DNA of 8,150 nt from assembly GCA_002335115.1 (NCBI GenBank), contig DDCR01000056.1, forward strand, positions 507 to 8,656, in the 5' to 3' direction. The notes below the pieces were generated by a model. That model made no database searches, was not told the DNA's origin, and worked only from the letters and a program-made list of their open reading frames with translations. A program made the translations under genes and the position numbers. This document shows positions 1-6,294 of this stretch, piece by piece (the first letter of the stretch is position 1; the number at the start of each line of letters is the position of its first letter). The stretch comes from Oceanospirillaceae bacterium UBA2001. Lineage in GTDB: Bacteria > Pseudomonadota > Gammaproteobacteria > Pseudomonadales > Balneatricaceae.

Positions 1-12
1 TAGCTTTTAAGA

Positions 13-32
13 TGTTAGCTTTTAGGCTAACA
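13..32 (+). terminator. Terminator-like stem-loop at window start
   Basis: TGTTAGC (13-19) can pair with GCTAACA (26-32) around a 6-nt loop, giving a perfect 7-bp stem. The downstream sequence is only loosely T-rich (AGCTTGTCTTATT), so this is a weak candidate for the terminator of a gene lying before the window. TAGCTTTTA also occurs twice in direct orientation (1-9 and 16-24). No upstream reading frame can be assessed here. Confidence 0.3.
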
Positions 33-78
33 AGCTTGTCTTATTAACCCAGCACCTTGAATGTTCGCAGTTAACTAA

Positions 79-104
79 TGACGTCACCCAATTGTAAATT
101 ACAA
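79..104. promoter_or_regulatory. Two palindromes in the ABC transporter leader
   Basis: TGACGTCA (79-86) is a perfect 8-bp palindrome. TTGTAA-A-TTACAA (92-104) is a perfect 13-bp odd palindrome. Both lie 45-70 bp before the ABC transporter start, where an operator would be expected. I could not place a convincing -35/-10 pair in this leader: TTGTAA at 92 is -35-like but is followed at 17 bp only by ACATAC. Calling these operator sites is inference from position and symmetry. Confidence 0.35.
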
Positions 105-148
105 GTCTGCCCACACATACAAGCTTTACGCAATATTTTGAGCACACC

Positions 149-1921
149 ATGGCTTCTGATCAAACGTCTCAAACACCAAACAACAAGCAAGACTTGCGCC
201 TATTGTTTAGATTGTTGCCTTTTATTGCACCTTACAAAAGTAGGGTCATAGGCGCTGCCTTAGCCCTGATTATCACAGCTGCCGTCTCTCTTGCTCTGGG
301 GCAAGGCATTCGTTTGCTCATAGACCAAGGCTTCGACTCTGCAGATCCCAGCCAGTTAAACCACGCAATGCTAGTTTTGGCAGTAATTACTTTACTCATG
401 GCCATGGGCTCTTTTACGCGCTTTTATTTGGTGTCTTGGTTAGGGGAACGGGTCAGCAACGATGTACGTTTGGCAGTGTTTAACCATTTATTAACCTTAG
501 ATCCCTATTATTTTGAGATGAACCGAAGTGGTGAGATTAATGCCCGACTCACCACTGATACAACGTTACTGCAGTCGATTATCGGTTCTTCCATTTCTAT
601 GGCCCTGCGCAATGTCCTAACTTTTGCGGGTGGATTAGTGATGATGCTTATTACTAATCCTAAATTAGCCCTAATTGTATTGGCCAGCGTGCCATTGGTC
701 ATCTTTCCGATGATGCTTTACGGCAGAAGGGTGCGCAAGTTATCTCGGTTAAGCCAAGACAGAGTGGCTGACATTGGCACTTATGCAGGCGAAATTGTAC
801 AAAACATAAAGGTTGTTCAAAGTTTTACTCGTGAGAAAGAAGAAACCAAGGCCTTTGGCCAAGAAGTAGAAAAAGCCTTTAATGTTGCCAAAAAACGTAT
901 TTTACAGCGCTCAATTTTAATCGTAGTGGCCATGATATTAGTATTTACAGGCCTTTCAAGTATGATCTGGGTCGGTGCCCAAGACGTTGCCAATGGCCAT
1001 ATCAGTTCTGGTGAACTGGCTGCCTTTGTTTTTTATGCACTCATGGTCGCCATGGCAGTAGCCACCATTTCTGAAGTTTATGGAGAGCTGCAACGGGCTG
1101 CAGGTGCAACTGAACGATTACTCGAATTGCTCGCTGAAGAAGCAGATATTCAGGCCCCTAAAAACCCTCATCAATTAAATGCTGGAGCCTTAGCCTTGAG
1201 CTTTGAAAAAGTGAGTTTCAGCTACCCGTCAAGACCTGACGAAATCGCCTTAGACAATATCTCATTTAACGTGGCCGCAGGTGAAACTGTGGCTATCGTC
1301 GGACCTTCTGGGGCCGGCAAGAGCACCCTATTTGAGTTATTACAACGCTTCTACGACCCCAAGAATGGCACAATTAAGGTGGCCAGTCATAATATCAAAC
1401 AATTTAAGCCACAAGATTTACGCAACCATTTAGGTCTAGTACCGCAGCAACCCACGTTGTTCAGTGCAGACGTTGCTCATAATATACGTTATGGTGATCC
1501 TACTGCGACTCATGAACAAGTGAAGCAAGCCGCTCAAAAAGCTTATGCGAGTGATTTTATAGAGCGCTTGCCAGAGTCATACAATAGCTATTTAGGCGAA
1601 CAAGGGGTTCGTTTGTCGGGTGGGCAGAGGCAGCGTATTGCCATTGCTCGCGCAATGCTCAAGAACCCTTCTATATTACTATTGGATGAGGCCACCAGCG
1701 CTTTAGACGCAAACAGCGAACATCAGGTCCAAGCAGCACTCCAGACTTTGATGCAAGGCCGCACTACTCTCATTATTGCCCATCGATTAGCCACCATTAT
1801 GCATGCTGATCGCATTTTGGTCTTTAATGAGGGAAAATTGGAGGCTCAGGGCAAGCATGCCGACTTAATCATAAGTTCACCGCTTTATAAAAATTTAAGT
1901 GAGTTACAGTTCAACCATTGA
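149..1921 (+). CDS. ABC transporter, fused permease/ATP-binding protein (MsbA-like exporter)
   Basis: This is a 590-aa half-transporter expected to work as an inner-membrane homodimer that exports a hydrophobic or lipid-like substrate using ATP. The N-terminal half carries about six hydrophobic membrane segments (near residues 31-52, 73-95, 150-168, 170-190, 252-275 and 285-305). The C-terminal half is a complete nucleotide-binding domain: A-loop Tyr359, Walker A GPSGAGKST (385-393), Q-loop Gln433/434, signature LSGGQ (489-493), Walker B ILLLDEA (509-515, Asp513/Glu514) and switch His545. All catalytic residues are present, so it should be active. The architecture and length fit the MsbA/LmrA group, and the opening looks like the MsbA-related subfamily found in many proteobacteria, but the substrate cannot be read from sequence. 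The ATG at 149 follows a weak GAG ribosome site (140-142). It probably heads an operon with the phosphotransferase 21 bp downstream. Confidence 0.93.
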   Translation: MASDQTSQTPNNKQDLRLLFRLLPFIAPYKSRVIGAALALIITAAVSLALGQGIRLLIDQGFDSADPSQLNHAMLVLAVITLLMAMGSFTRFYLVSWLGERVSNDVRLAVFNHLLTLDPYYFEMNRSGEINARLTTDTTLLQSIIGSSISMALRNVLTFAGGLVMMLITNPKLALIVLASVPLVIFPMMLYGRRVRKLSRLSQDRVADIGTYAGEIVQNIKVVQSFTREKEETKAFGQEVEKAFNVAKKRILQRSILIVVAMILVFTGLSSMIWVGAQDVANGHISSGELAAFVFYALMVAMAVATISEVYGELQRAAGATERLLELLAEEADIQAPKNPHQLNAGALALSFEKVSFSYPSRPDEIALDNISFNVAAGETVAIVGPSGAGKSTLFELLQRFYDPKNGTIKVASHNIKQFKPQDLRNHLGLVPQQPTLFSADVAHNIRYGDPTATHEQVKQAAQKAYASDFIERLPESYNSYLGEQGVRLSGGQRQRIAIARAMLKNPSILLLDEATSALDANSEHQVQAALQTLMQGRTTLIIAHRLATIMHADRILVFNEGKLEAQGKHADLIISSPLYKNLSELQFNH

Positions 1922-1942
1922 AATCAATCACTGAGATCAACC

Positions 1943-3007
1943 ATGGCTACAAGCACACGTCCACATCTTGCTGCAGTAGACGCTCTTTTAAGAGATGGTT
2001 ACTGGGATCGCACAGAAATTATTCGCATGGCAGATGGCTCTCAACGAGTGCGCAAGCAATCAAAGGGACACCAATCCGCTGGCCCTTGGGGGATGGATAA
2101 TCTTCGAGCTGAAGCCCAATATTTGCAGGATTTAGAGCCTCATTTGCTGGACTTATTTCCTCGACTCATTGCATCTTGGGAAGAACCTGCCCCAGGATAT
2201 GATATGGCCTATCAAAAAGAATGTGTGGACTTAGGCCAACTGGCAAGAGCAAGATTATTTAATCAGCAGCAAGCAGACCAATTTCAAGCGCATCTAGGCA
2301 AACGCGTGTTTGGGCAGTTACACACCCCCGCTAATGCCACCTTCACCCTGTCTGATAACATTTTAGATACCTTAAAAAAAGCAGCTCAAACCATAGCCAC
2401 GTTGGCTAATTTAAAAGATATATTAGCCCACCCTCTGACCATCAATGGCCAACATTGTGATGCATTCACTGACAACATTAAGCGTCTTACAGAGCAAACT
2501 AAACTATTACAGGTCATTAAAAATCAACCTCAGGTCAGACTCCATGGGGATTTATTTTTAGAAAACATATTACTACCAAAGTTCTCTTCACTAACGCAAT
2601 GGCCCACACAACTGGTGCTAATTGATCCCGTCTCTGTCGCTGGTATCAGCGCTGGTCACCCCCTATTTGATTTAGCCAAATATGAATCTTATAGTACGGG
2701 AGAATTACCCGCCATGCGTCGGGGGCATGTACAAGTTACCGGCATAGAAGGTCATAAAGAGAAACAGCTTGATTTTACTATTGATTGGCAGCATCTGGAC
2801 ATGAAAGCCTACACAGATATCAACTGGCATAGGAGTTTTAGGCAGTCATATATCAACCATTATGGCCCAGTAGATAAAGCGATATATGCCCTTTTAGAGG
2901 CCTACTTTGCCGCTGCAATGGTAGTTTGTACCGAGGGTGTTGAACAACAAGCTAGAGCCTTAAAAGCGCTCTTTAGCTTGGAGCGCGCAATTTTCTTAGC
3001 AACATAA
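1943..3007 (+). CDS. Phosphotransferase of the aminoglycoside/choline kinase-like family
   Basis: This is a 354-aa cytoplasmic protein with a kinase-like fold. The catalytic-loop motif HGDLFLEN (201-208) supplies the putative catalytic Asp203 and metal-binding Asn208, and LIDPVS carries the second metal-binding aspartate, Asp228. A basic strand, QRVRKQSK (34-41), may hold the ATP-binding lysine (Lys38 or Lys41). The segment after Asp228, GHPLFDLAKYES, matches the usual G-x-P-x-x-D-L-A pattern of the family. Members phosphorylate small hydroxylated compounds such as choline, ethanolamine, sugars, homoserine or aminoglycosides, and the substrate here is unknown. The ATG at 1943 follows GAG (1932-1934) and lies 21 bp after the ABC transporter stop, so co-transcription is likely. 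The last 35 bp overlap, in antisense, the end of the DUF808 gene. Family membership is fairly sure; a resistance role is not supported. Confidence 0.8.
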   Translation: MATSTRPHLAAVDALLRDGYWDRTEIIRMADGSQRVRKQSKGHQSAGPWGMDNLRAEAQYLQDLEPHLLDLFPRLIASWEEPAPGYDMAYQKECVDLGQLARARLFNQQQADQFQAHLGKRVFGQLHTPANATFTLSDNILDTLKKAAQTIATLANLKDILAHPLTINGQHCDAFTDNIKRLTEQTKLLQVIKNQPQVRLHGDLFLENILLPKFSSLTQWPTQLVLIDPVSVAGISAGHPLFDLAKYESYSTGELPAMRRGHVQVTGIEGHKEKQLDFTIDWQHLDMKAYTDINWHRSFRQSYINHYGPVDKAIYALLEAYFAAAMVVCTEGVEQQARALKALFSLERAIFLAT

Positions 3008-3869
3008 TTAAGCCCAGCACTGCACTGCCAGTTATCACACCTACGCCCATTTCAGCCAGTATCGACCAGAGACTGCTTAACTGTTCAAGCCACTGATATA
3101 GCCAAGGCCAACCATGAACCAAAATACCACCGCCAACCAGAAACATAGCAATCGTTCCTAGCACAGATAAGGTACGCATCAGTGGCGCTGCTGCGTTAAC
3201 TAAACTGCGGCCTAGAAAGCCACTCATCGGTCCTTTGTTTCCCACTTTTTCTGCTGCTACTAAGTAAAGGCCTAAATCATCCATCTTAATAATTGCAGCC
3301 ACAAGGCCATACACAGCAAGCGTAAAAAATATGGCTAAACTCGCAACCACAACCACTTGGTTAGTAAAACTAGTGTGCGAAACTGAATCTAAAATAATGA
3401 CTACAATTTCTGCTGAAAGAATAAAATCTGTGCGAATTGCACCTCTAATTTTGTCTTTTTCTAAGTGTAATAAATCATCCTTAGACAAACTAAGGTGCTG
3501 TAAGCGTGATTGTGGTGAAGAGGCAGTGGGTTTGCGAAGGAACCATCTATGTATTTTTTCAGCCCCTTCAAAACACAAATAAGTACCTCCTAGCATTAAC
3601 ACAGGTGTCATTAGCCAAGGCGCATACAAACTCATCAGTAAGGCCGCAGGCACCAGTATCAGCTTATTCAAGAATGATCCTTTAGTTACTGCCCACACAA
3701 CGGGCAATTCACGTTCAGGCCTCACCCCAGAAACCTGTTGCGCATTAACTGCTAGGTCATCTGCAAGCAGGCCTGCAGTATTTTTAGCAGCTACCTTAGA
3801 AAGTACCGCAACGTCGTCTAACAAAGTGGCAATGTCATCCAATAGTGCCAGTAAACTTACTCCTGCCAT
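2973..3869 (-). CDS. DUF808 family inner-membrane protein (YedI-like)
   Basis: This is a 298-aa protein close in length to E. coli YedI. It has a family-typical soluble N-terminus: LLALLDDIATLLDD (6-19), then KVAAKNTAGLLADDLAVNAQ (25-44). Hydrophobic segments follow near 69-98, 170-194, 230-251 and 271-292, with a shorter one around 150-162. Other recognisable blocks are GGTYLCFEGAEK (94-105) and KDKIRGAIRTDFILSAEI (138-155). The family is conserved in proteobacteria, sits in the inner membrane and has no established biochemical function. The start is well supported: AAGGA (3880-3876) lies 6 nt before the ATG at 3869. It begins 33 bp after the stop of the alpha/beta hydrolase on the same strand, so the two are probably co-transcribed. 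Its last 35 bp overlap the convergent phosphotransferase gene. Confidence 0.87.
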   Translation of the reverse strand: MAGVSLLALLDDIATLLDDVAVLSKVAAKNTAGLLADDLAVNAQQVSGVRPERELPVVWAVTKGSFLNKLILVPAALLMSLYAPWLMTPVLMLGGTYLCFEGAEKIHRWFLRKPTASSPQSRLQHLSLSKDDLLHLEKDKIRGAIRTDFILSAEIVVIILDSVSHTSFTNQVVVVASLAIFFTLAVYGLVAAIIKMDDLGLYLVAAEKVGNKGPMSGFLGRSLVNAAAPLMRTLSVLGTIAMFLVGGGILVHGWPWLYQWLEQLSSLWSILAEMGVGVITGSAVLGLIMLLRKLRAPS

Positions 3870-3902
3870 GCAGAATCCTTTAGCTTAGGGTCAATTTGAT
3901 CA

Positions 3903-4751
3903 TTAAAGCATACACTGTTTAATATGACTTGCGACTTGTTTAGCTTGCTCTAGGGGTAATAGATGCCCAGCATCTAAAAAGTTAACAGCACGTTTGTGCT
4001 CAGGCATTCCAGCAACAGGACTTAGCCCCAGCCAACGTTGCCATGCGCGCTTATCTACTGTATCTGAAAACTCCCCTCGTAATACCGATATGGGTACTTG
4101 ACTGCGCTTTAAGTAAGGCCAAATATTAGGCACACTGCCATACATTAAAGCTTCCCAGTATTTACTGTACAAGAGCACGACTGAATCTCCATCGGGTATG
4201 ACAGCAGCCTTGATATAGTGCCACAAAACATTATCGCTTAATCTAGTAAATACACGTTTGGAACGGTGAAAATCAAATGCTTGTTGAGTATTATCCCAAC
4301 GATCAGGGCGTCCTAAAGCTTTTGCAACAATGGGAGCTTTATTAATTAACACCTGAGGACTAAACCGAAGAAGGTGCGCAATCGTTTGACGTAAAAAAAC
4401 AGGTTCTATCAGAATTAACTGGCGGTATAAATGAGGTTTGAGTTGGGCCGCCAAGATACTCACGTTGGCCCCCATAGAATGGCCTACGCAGACCACTGGT
4501 GACAAGTGATGCTGTTCTATAAAGTCATTGAGATCATGCGCCATCATTGGCCACACCGCACGATTGATCGCATGGCTTTGGAATTCTTTCAGGTCTTGCC
4601 ACAATGGCCGTAAATGAGGCGCTAAAATTCGGTGCTCTTGACCCAAATAAGTCAATAATTCAGTGTAGGTATTGGGTGGAAAACCGTTAGCGTGAGCAAA
4701 TAAAATACCTTTACTTTGGGGTTTACCAAATGTTTCATAAGATTGGCTCAT
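3903..4751 (-). CDS. Alpha/beta hydrolase
   Basis: This is a serine hydrolase of the alpha/beta fold, 282 aa from the ATG at 4751. The oxyanion-hole region FAHANGFPP (18-26) is followed by the nucleophile elbow VGHSMGA with Ser92. Near the C-terminus, DAGHLLPLEQ holds the catalytic histidine. The acid is probably the aspartate in LRGEFSDTVDK. There is no signal peptide, so it is likely cytoplasmic and acts on an ester, amide or similar bond of unknown substrate. An in-frame ATG at 4784 would add 11 residues (MDSGNHGTFPV) and has the better ribosome site (AGG, 5 nt away). I prefer 4751 because the alignable part of the family begins close to YETFG, but the longer form is possible. DUF808 follows 33 bp downstream. 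The promoter should lie in the repeat-rich gap above 4784. Confidence 0.87.
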   Translation of the reverse strand: MSQSYETFGKPQSKGILFAHANGFPPNTYTELLTYLGQEHRILAPHLRPLWQDLKEFQSHAINRAVWPMMAHDLNDFIEQHHLSPVVCVGHSMGANVSILAAQLKPHLYRQLILIEPVFLRQTIAHLLRFSPQVLINKAPIVAKALGRPDRWDNTQQAFDFHRSKRVFTRLSDNVLWHYIKAAVIPDGDSVVLLYSKYWEALMYGSVPNIWPYLKRSQVPISVLRGEFSDTVDKRAWQRWLGLSPVAGMPEHKRAVNFLDAGHLLPLEQAKQVASHIKQCML

Positions 4752-4780
4752 AACTGGAAATGTTCCATGGTTACCGGAGT

Positions 4781-4805
4781 CCATATGACAACCTGCCCCA
4801 TATGG
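4781..4805. repeat. 7-bp inverted repeat CCATATG/CATATGG around an alternative hydrolase start
   Basis: CCATATG (4781-4787) and CATATGG (4799-4805) form a perfect inverted repeat with an 11-nt spacer, and each CATATG core is itself palindromic. On the minus strand the first arm includes the alternative ATG of the hydrolase (4784), and the spacer includes its ribosome site. It could be an operator or a hairpin hiding the translation start; neither is shown. Confidence 0.55.
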
Positions 4806-4807
4806 AT

Positions 4808-4873
4808 GCGACTTTTATTATCGAACTTTCTTTACGGGACTTTCTTTACAGGACTTTCCTTATGCGACTTTCC
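4808..4873. repeat. 14-bp imperfect tandem repeat, about 4.7 copies
   Basis: Successive 14-bp units start at 4808, 4822, 4836, 4850 and 4864. Plus-strand units are GCGACTTTTATTAT, CGAACTTTCTTTAC, GGGACTTTCTTTAC, AGGACTTTCCTTAT and the partial GCGACTTTCC. The shared core is GACTTTC (GAAAGTC on the minus strand). The array lies directly upstream of the hydrolase gene, and its first unit junction contains a minus-strand GATAAT (4822-4817) that could serve as a -10 box, with no good -35. The array may therefore be part of the hydrolase promoter. Fourteen is not a multiple of three, which argues against it being coding. Confidence 0.8.
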
Positions 4874-4897
4874 AGATTGCTGTGAATGCAAAATCAA

Positions 4898-4920
4898 TAC
4901 CAGTACCAGTACCAGTACCA
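4898..4920. repeat. TACCAG hexamer tandem repeat, about 3.8 copies
   Basis: TACCAG is repeated perfectly at 4898, 4904 and 4910, followed by TACCA to 4920. It is a short microsatellite only 24 bp from the 14-bp array and within the same non-coding gap between the aminotransferase and hydrolase genes. Such tracts can change copy number by replication slippage; no function is visible. Confidence 0.85.
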
Positions 4921-4926
4921 AAGGTT

Positions 4927-4964
4927 ATTACAACTTCGTCAAACGAGACAGGCTAAATTGTAAT
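4927..4964 (-). terminator. Stem-loop just after the aminotransferase stop
   Basis: ATTACAA (4927-4933) and TTGTAAT (4958-4964) are perfect inverted repeats separated by 24 nt, starting 1 base beyond the aminotransferase stop codon (4966-4968, minus strand). A smaller hairpin TCGT-CAA-ACGA (4936-4946) sits inside. The position suits transcript termination or 3' end protection, but the stem is AT-rich and no T-tract follows, so it is not a standard intrinsic terminator. Confidence 0.35.
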
Positions 4965-4965
4965 G

Positions 4966-6159
4966 CTACAGAACTGCTGCAATCGCTTTAGCCACATAGG
5001 CAATATTGCGCTGGTTAAGACCCGCGAGGTTAATACGGCTTGACCCTACTAAATACACGCTGTGCTCGTTAACTAGTTGATCAACTTGGGCTGCATTAAT
5101 ACCCAAAAAGGAAAACATACCGTGTTGACGTTCGATAAAGCTAAAGTCTTGTTCCACTCCCTCTGCTTTAATGGCATCAACTAACTGACTACGCAGGTGT
5201 TTAATTCTTTTTCGCATGGTTTTTAACTCATCACGCCACATTTGCTTGAGTTTTGGATCAGCTAAAATTGTTTCCACCACTAGCGCACCGTGGGAGGGTG
5301 GCATTGAATAGTTGGCCCGAATAAGACCGTTCATTTGGCTCTGGGCTAGATGGGCCTGCGCTTCAGTAGTGGAAATAATGATGGCCGTTCCTGTGCGTTC
5401 CCTGTACAACCCAAAATTCTTAGAACAAGAACTAGCAATAACCATTTCGGGCACAGTATTAGCCATTAAGCGCAGCCCTGCTGCGTCTTCATCCATACCT
5501 TCACCCAGACCTTGATACGCAATATCCACATATGGCAGCAGACCTTTTGCTTTGATTACGTCTGCTGTAGCCTGCCATTGTTCTAAGTTTAAGTCAGCAC
5601 CTGAAGGGTTGTGACAACAAGCATGCAGCAAAACCACATCACCGGCTTTCGTTTCGGCTTTTAGTGTGGCCAACATACCAGCAAAATCGACCGCTTTTGT
5701 ATCCTTGTCGTAATAAGGGTACTGTTTAATTTCAAGTCCTGCGCTTTGCATAATTGGACTATGGTTGGCCCACGTCGGGTTGCCTGCCCAAACCGTAGCG
5801 CCTGGTTTAGCTGCATTGATGAACTCAGCCAATACTCGCAAAGCCCCGCTGCCACCTGGCGTTTGTGCTACCGCAAAACGATTGTTGGTTAACACTGTGT
5901 GATCAGCACCTAGAGTCGTTTGGGCTAATAAATCACAATACCGTTTTGAGCCCGCCATACTCACATAGGCTTTGGTATCTTCTTCTACTAAAATAAGTTC
6001 TTGGGCTCGCGATACCGCTTCCATGATCGCCGTATGACCCGCCTCATCTTTATACATACCAACCCCTAAATCAACTTTGTTAGGGTTTGTATCTTGGCGG
6101 TAAAGAATCGACAAATTAAGGATCGGATCAGCAGGCACAGCGCGCAGCGACTCAAACAT
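4966..6159 (-). CDS. Aromatic-amino-acid/aspartate aminotransferase (class I, PLP-dependent)
   Basis: This 397-aa enzyme of the AspC/TyrB family moves an amino group between aspartate or an aromatic amino acid and 2-oxoglutarate in the cytoplasm. Numbered from ATG 6159, the key residues are Trp130 (NPTWANH), Asn184 (HNPSG), Asp212 and Tyr215 (VDIAYQG), PLP lysine Lys247 (SCSKNFGLYRERTG), Arg255, Arg281 (IRANYS, distal carboxylate) and Arg375 (SSRINLAGL, alpha-carboxylate). Each lies at or within one position of its E. coli AspC counterpart, so the active site is complete. Aspartate and aromatic preference cannot be separated by eye, so no symbol is given. The start MFESLRAVPADPIL matches the family N-terminus; an in-frame TTG at 6165 is discussed under the ribosome site. 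It appears to be its own transcription unit, flanked by a likely promoter above and a repeat-rich gap below. Confidence 0.94.
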   Translation of the reverse strand: MFESLRAVPADPILNLSILYRQDTNPNKVDLGVGMYKDEAGHTAIMEAVSRAQELILVEEDTKAYVSMAGSKRYCDLLAQTTLGADHTVLTNNRFAVAQTPGGSGALRVLAEFINAAKPGATVWAGNPTWANHSPIMQSAGLEIKQYPYYDKDTKAVDFAGMLATLKAETKAGDVVLLHACCHNPSGADLNLEQWQATADVIKAKGLLPYVDIAYQGLGEGMDEDAAGLRLMANTVPEMVIASSCSKNFGLYRERTGTAIIISTTEAQAHLAQSQMNGLIRANYSMPPSHGALVVETILADPKLKQMWRDELKTMRKRIKHLRSQLVDAIKAEGVEQDFSFIERQHGMFSFLGINAAQVDQLVNEHSVYLVGSSRINLAGLNQRNIAYVAKAIAAVL

Positions 6160-6170
6160 GAGCAATGGAA

Positions 6171-6175
6171 CTCCT
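6171..6175 (-). promoter_or_regulatory. Ribosome binding site of the aminotransferase, with an ambiguous start
   Basis: AGGAG on the minus strand (6175-6171) is a strong Shine-Dalgarno sequence. It lies 5 nt before an in-frame TTG (6165-6163) and 11 nt before the ATG (6159-6157). The spacing favours TTG and the family N-terminus favours ATG; the difference is two residues (ML). Confidence 0.6.
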
Positions 6176-6228
6176 ATGAAATAAATTAAACAGTTAAAAT
6201 CAAAAGTTAGGCGGATTTAACGATCGTA

Positions 6229-6257
6229 ATTATACGGCTTTCATGGCCTTAAAACTA
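6229..6257 (-). promoter_or_regulatory. Likely aminotransferase promoter
   Basis: On the minus strand a perfect TATAAT -10 box (6234-6229) lies about 65 bp before the ATG. The region 17 bp upstream (6257-6252, TAGTTT) is a poor -35 match, so the promoter may be weak or helped by an activator. The palindrome ACGATCGT (6220-6227) falls at the expected transcription start near 6222. The rest of the 6160-6294 gap shows no other gene or strong hairpin. Confidence 0.45.
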
Positions 6258-6294
6258 GTTAGAAATGCCCCATAACACAGCACAAAAAGAGGTT

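Noticed and set aside
508..702. Minus-strand 64-codon frame inside the ABC transporter gene
   Set aside because: It is the antisense shadow of a strongly conserved coding region, with no domain.
1918..2100. Plus-strand 60-codon frame overlapping the phosphotransferase start
   Set aside because: It is out of frame with the real gene and its product has no family features; the frame starting at 1943 has the kinase-like motifs.
1943..3007. Aminoglycoside resistance gene
   Set aside because: The kinase-like motifs are shared by choline, sugar and homoserine kinases, and nothing in the sequence or context points to antibiotic modification.
3331..3582. Plus-strand 83-codon frame antisense to DUF808
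   Set aside because: It lies entirely inside the DUF808 gene, and its composition reflects the opposite strand.
4808..4920. CRISPR array
   Set aside because: The units are adjacent 14-bp and 6-bp tandem repeats without unique spacers of about 30 bp, and no cas gene is nearby.
4716..4991. Plus-strand 91-codon open frame across the repeat gap
   Set aside because: It overlaps both neighbouring genes in antisense, encodes a Cys-rich and repeat-derived sequence (STSTST from the TACCAG tract), and has no recognisable domain or ribosome site.
5312..5855. Short frames within the aminotransferase gene (plus 5312-5515, minus 5661-5855)
   Set aside because: They are shadows of the conserved aminotransferase coding sequence without independent support.
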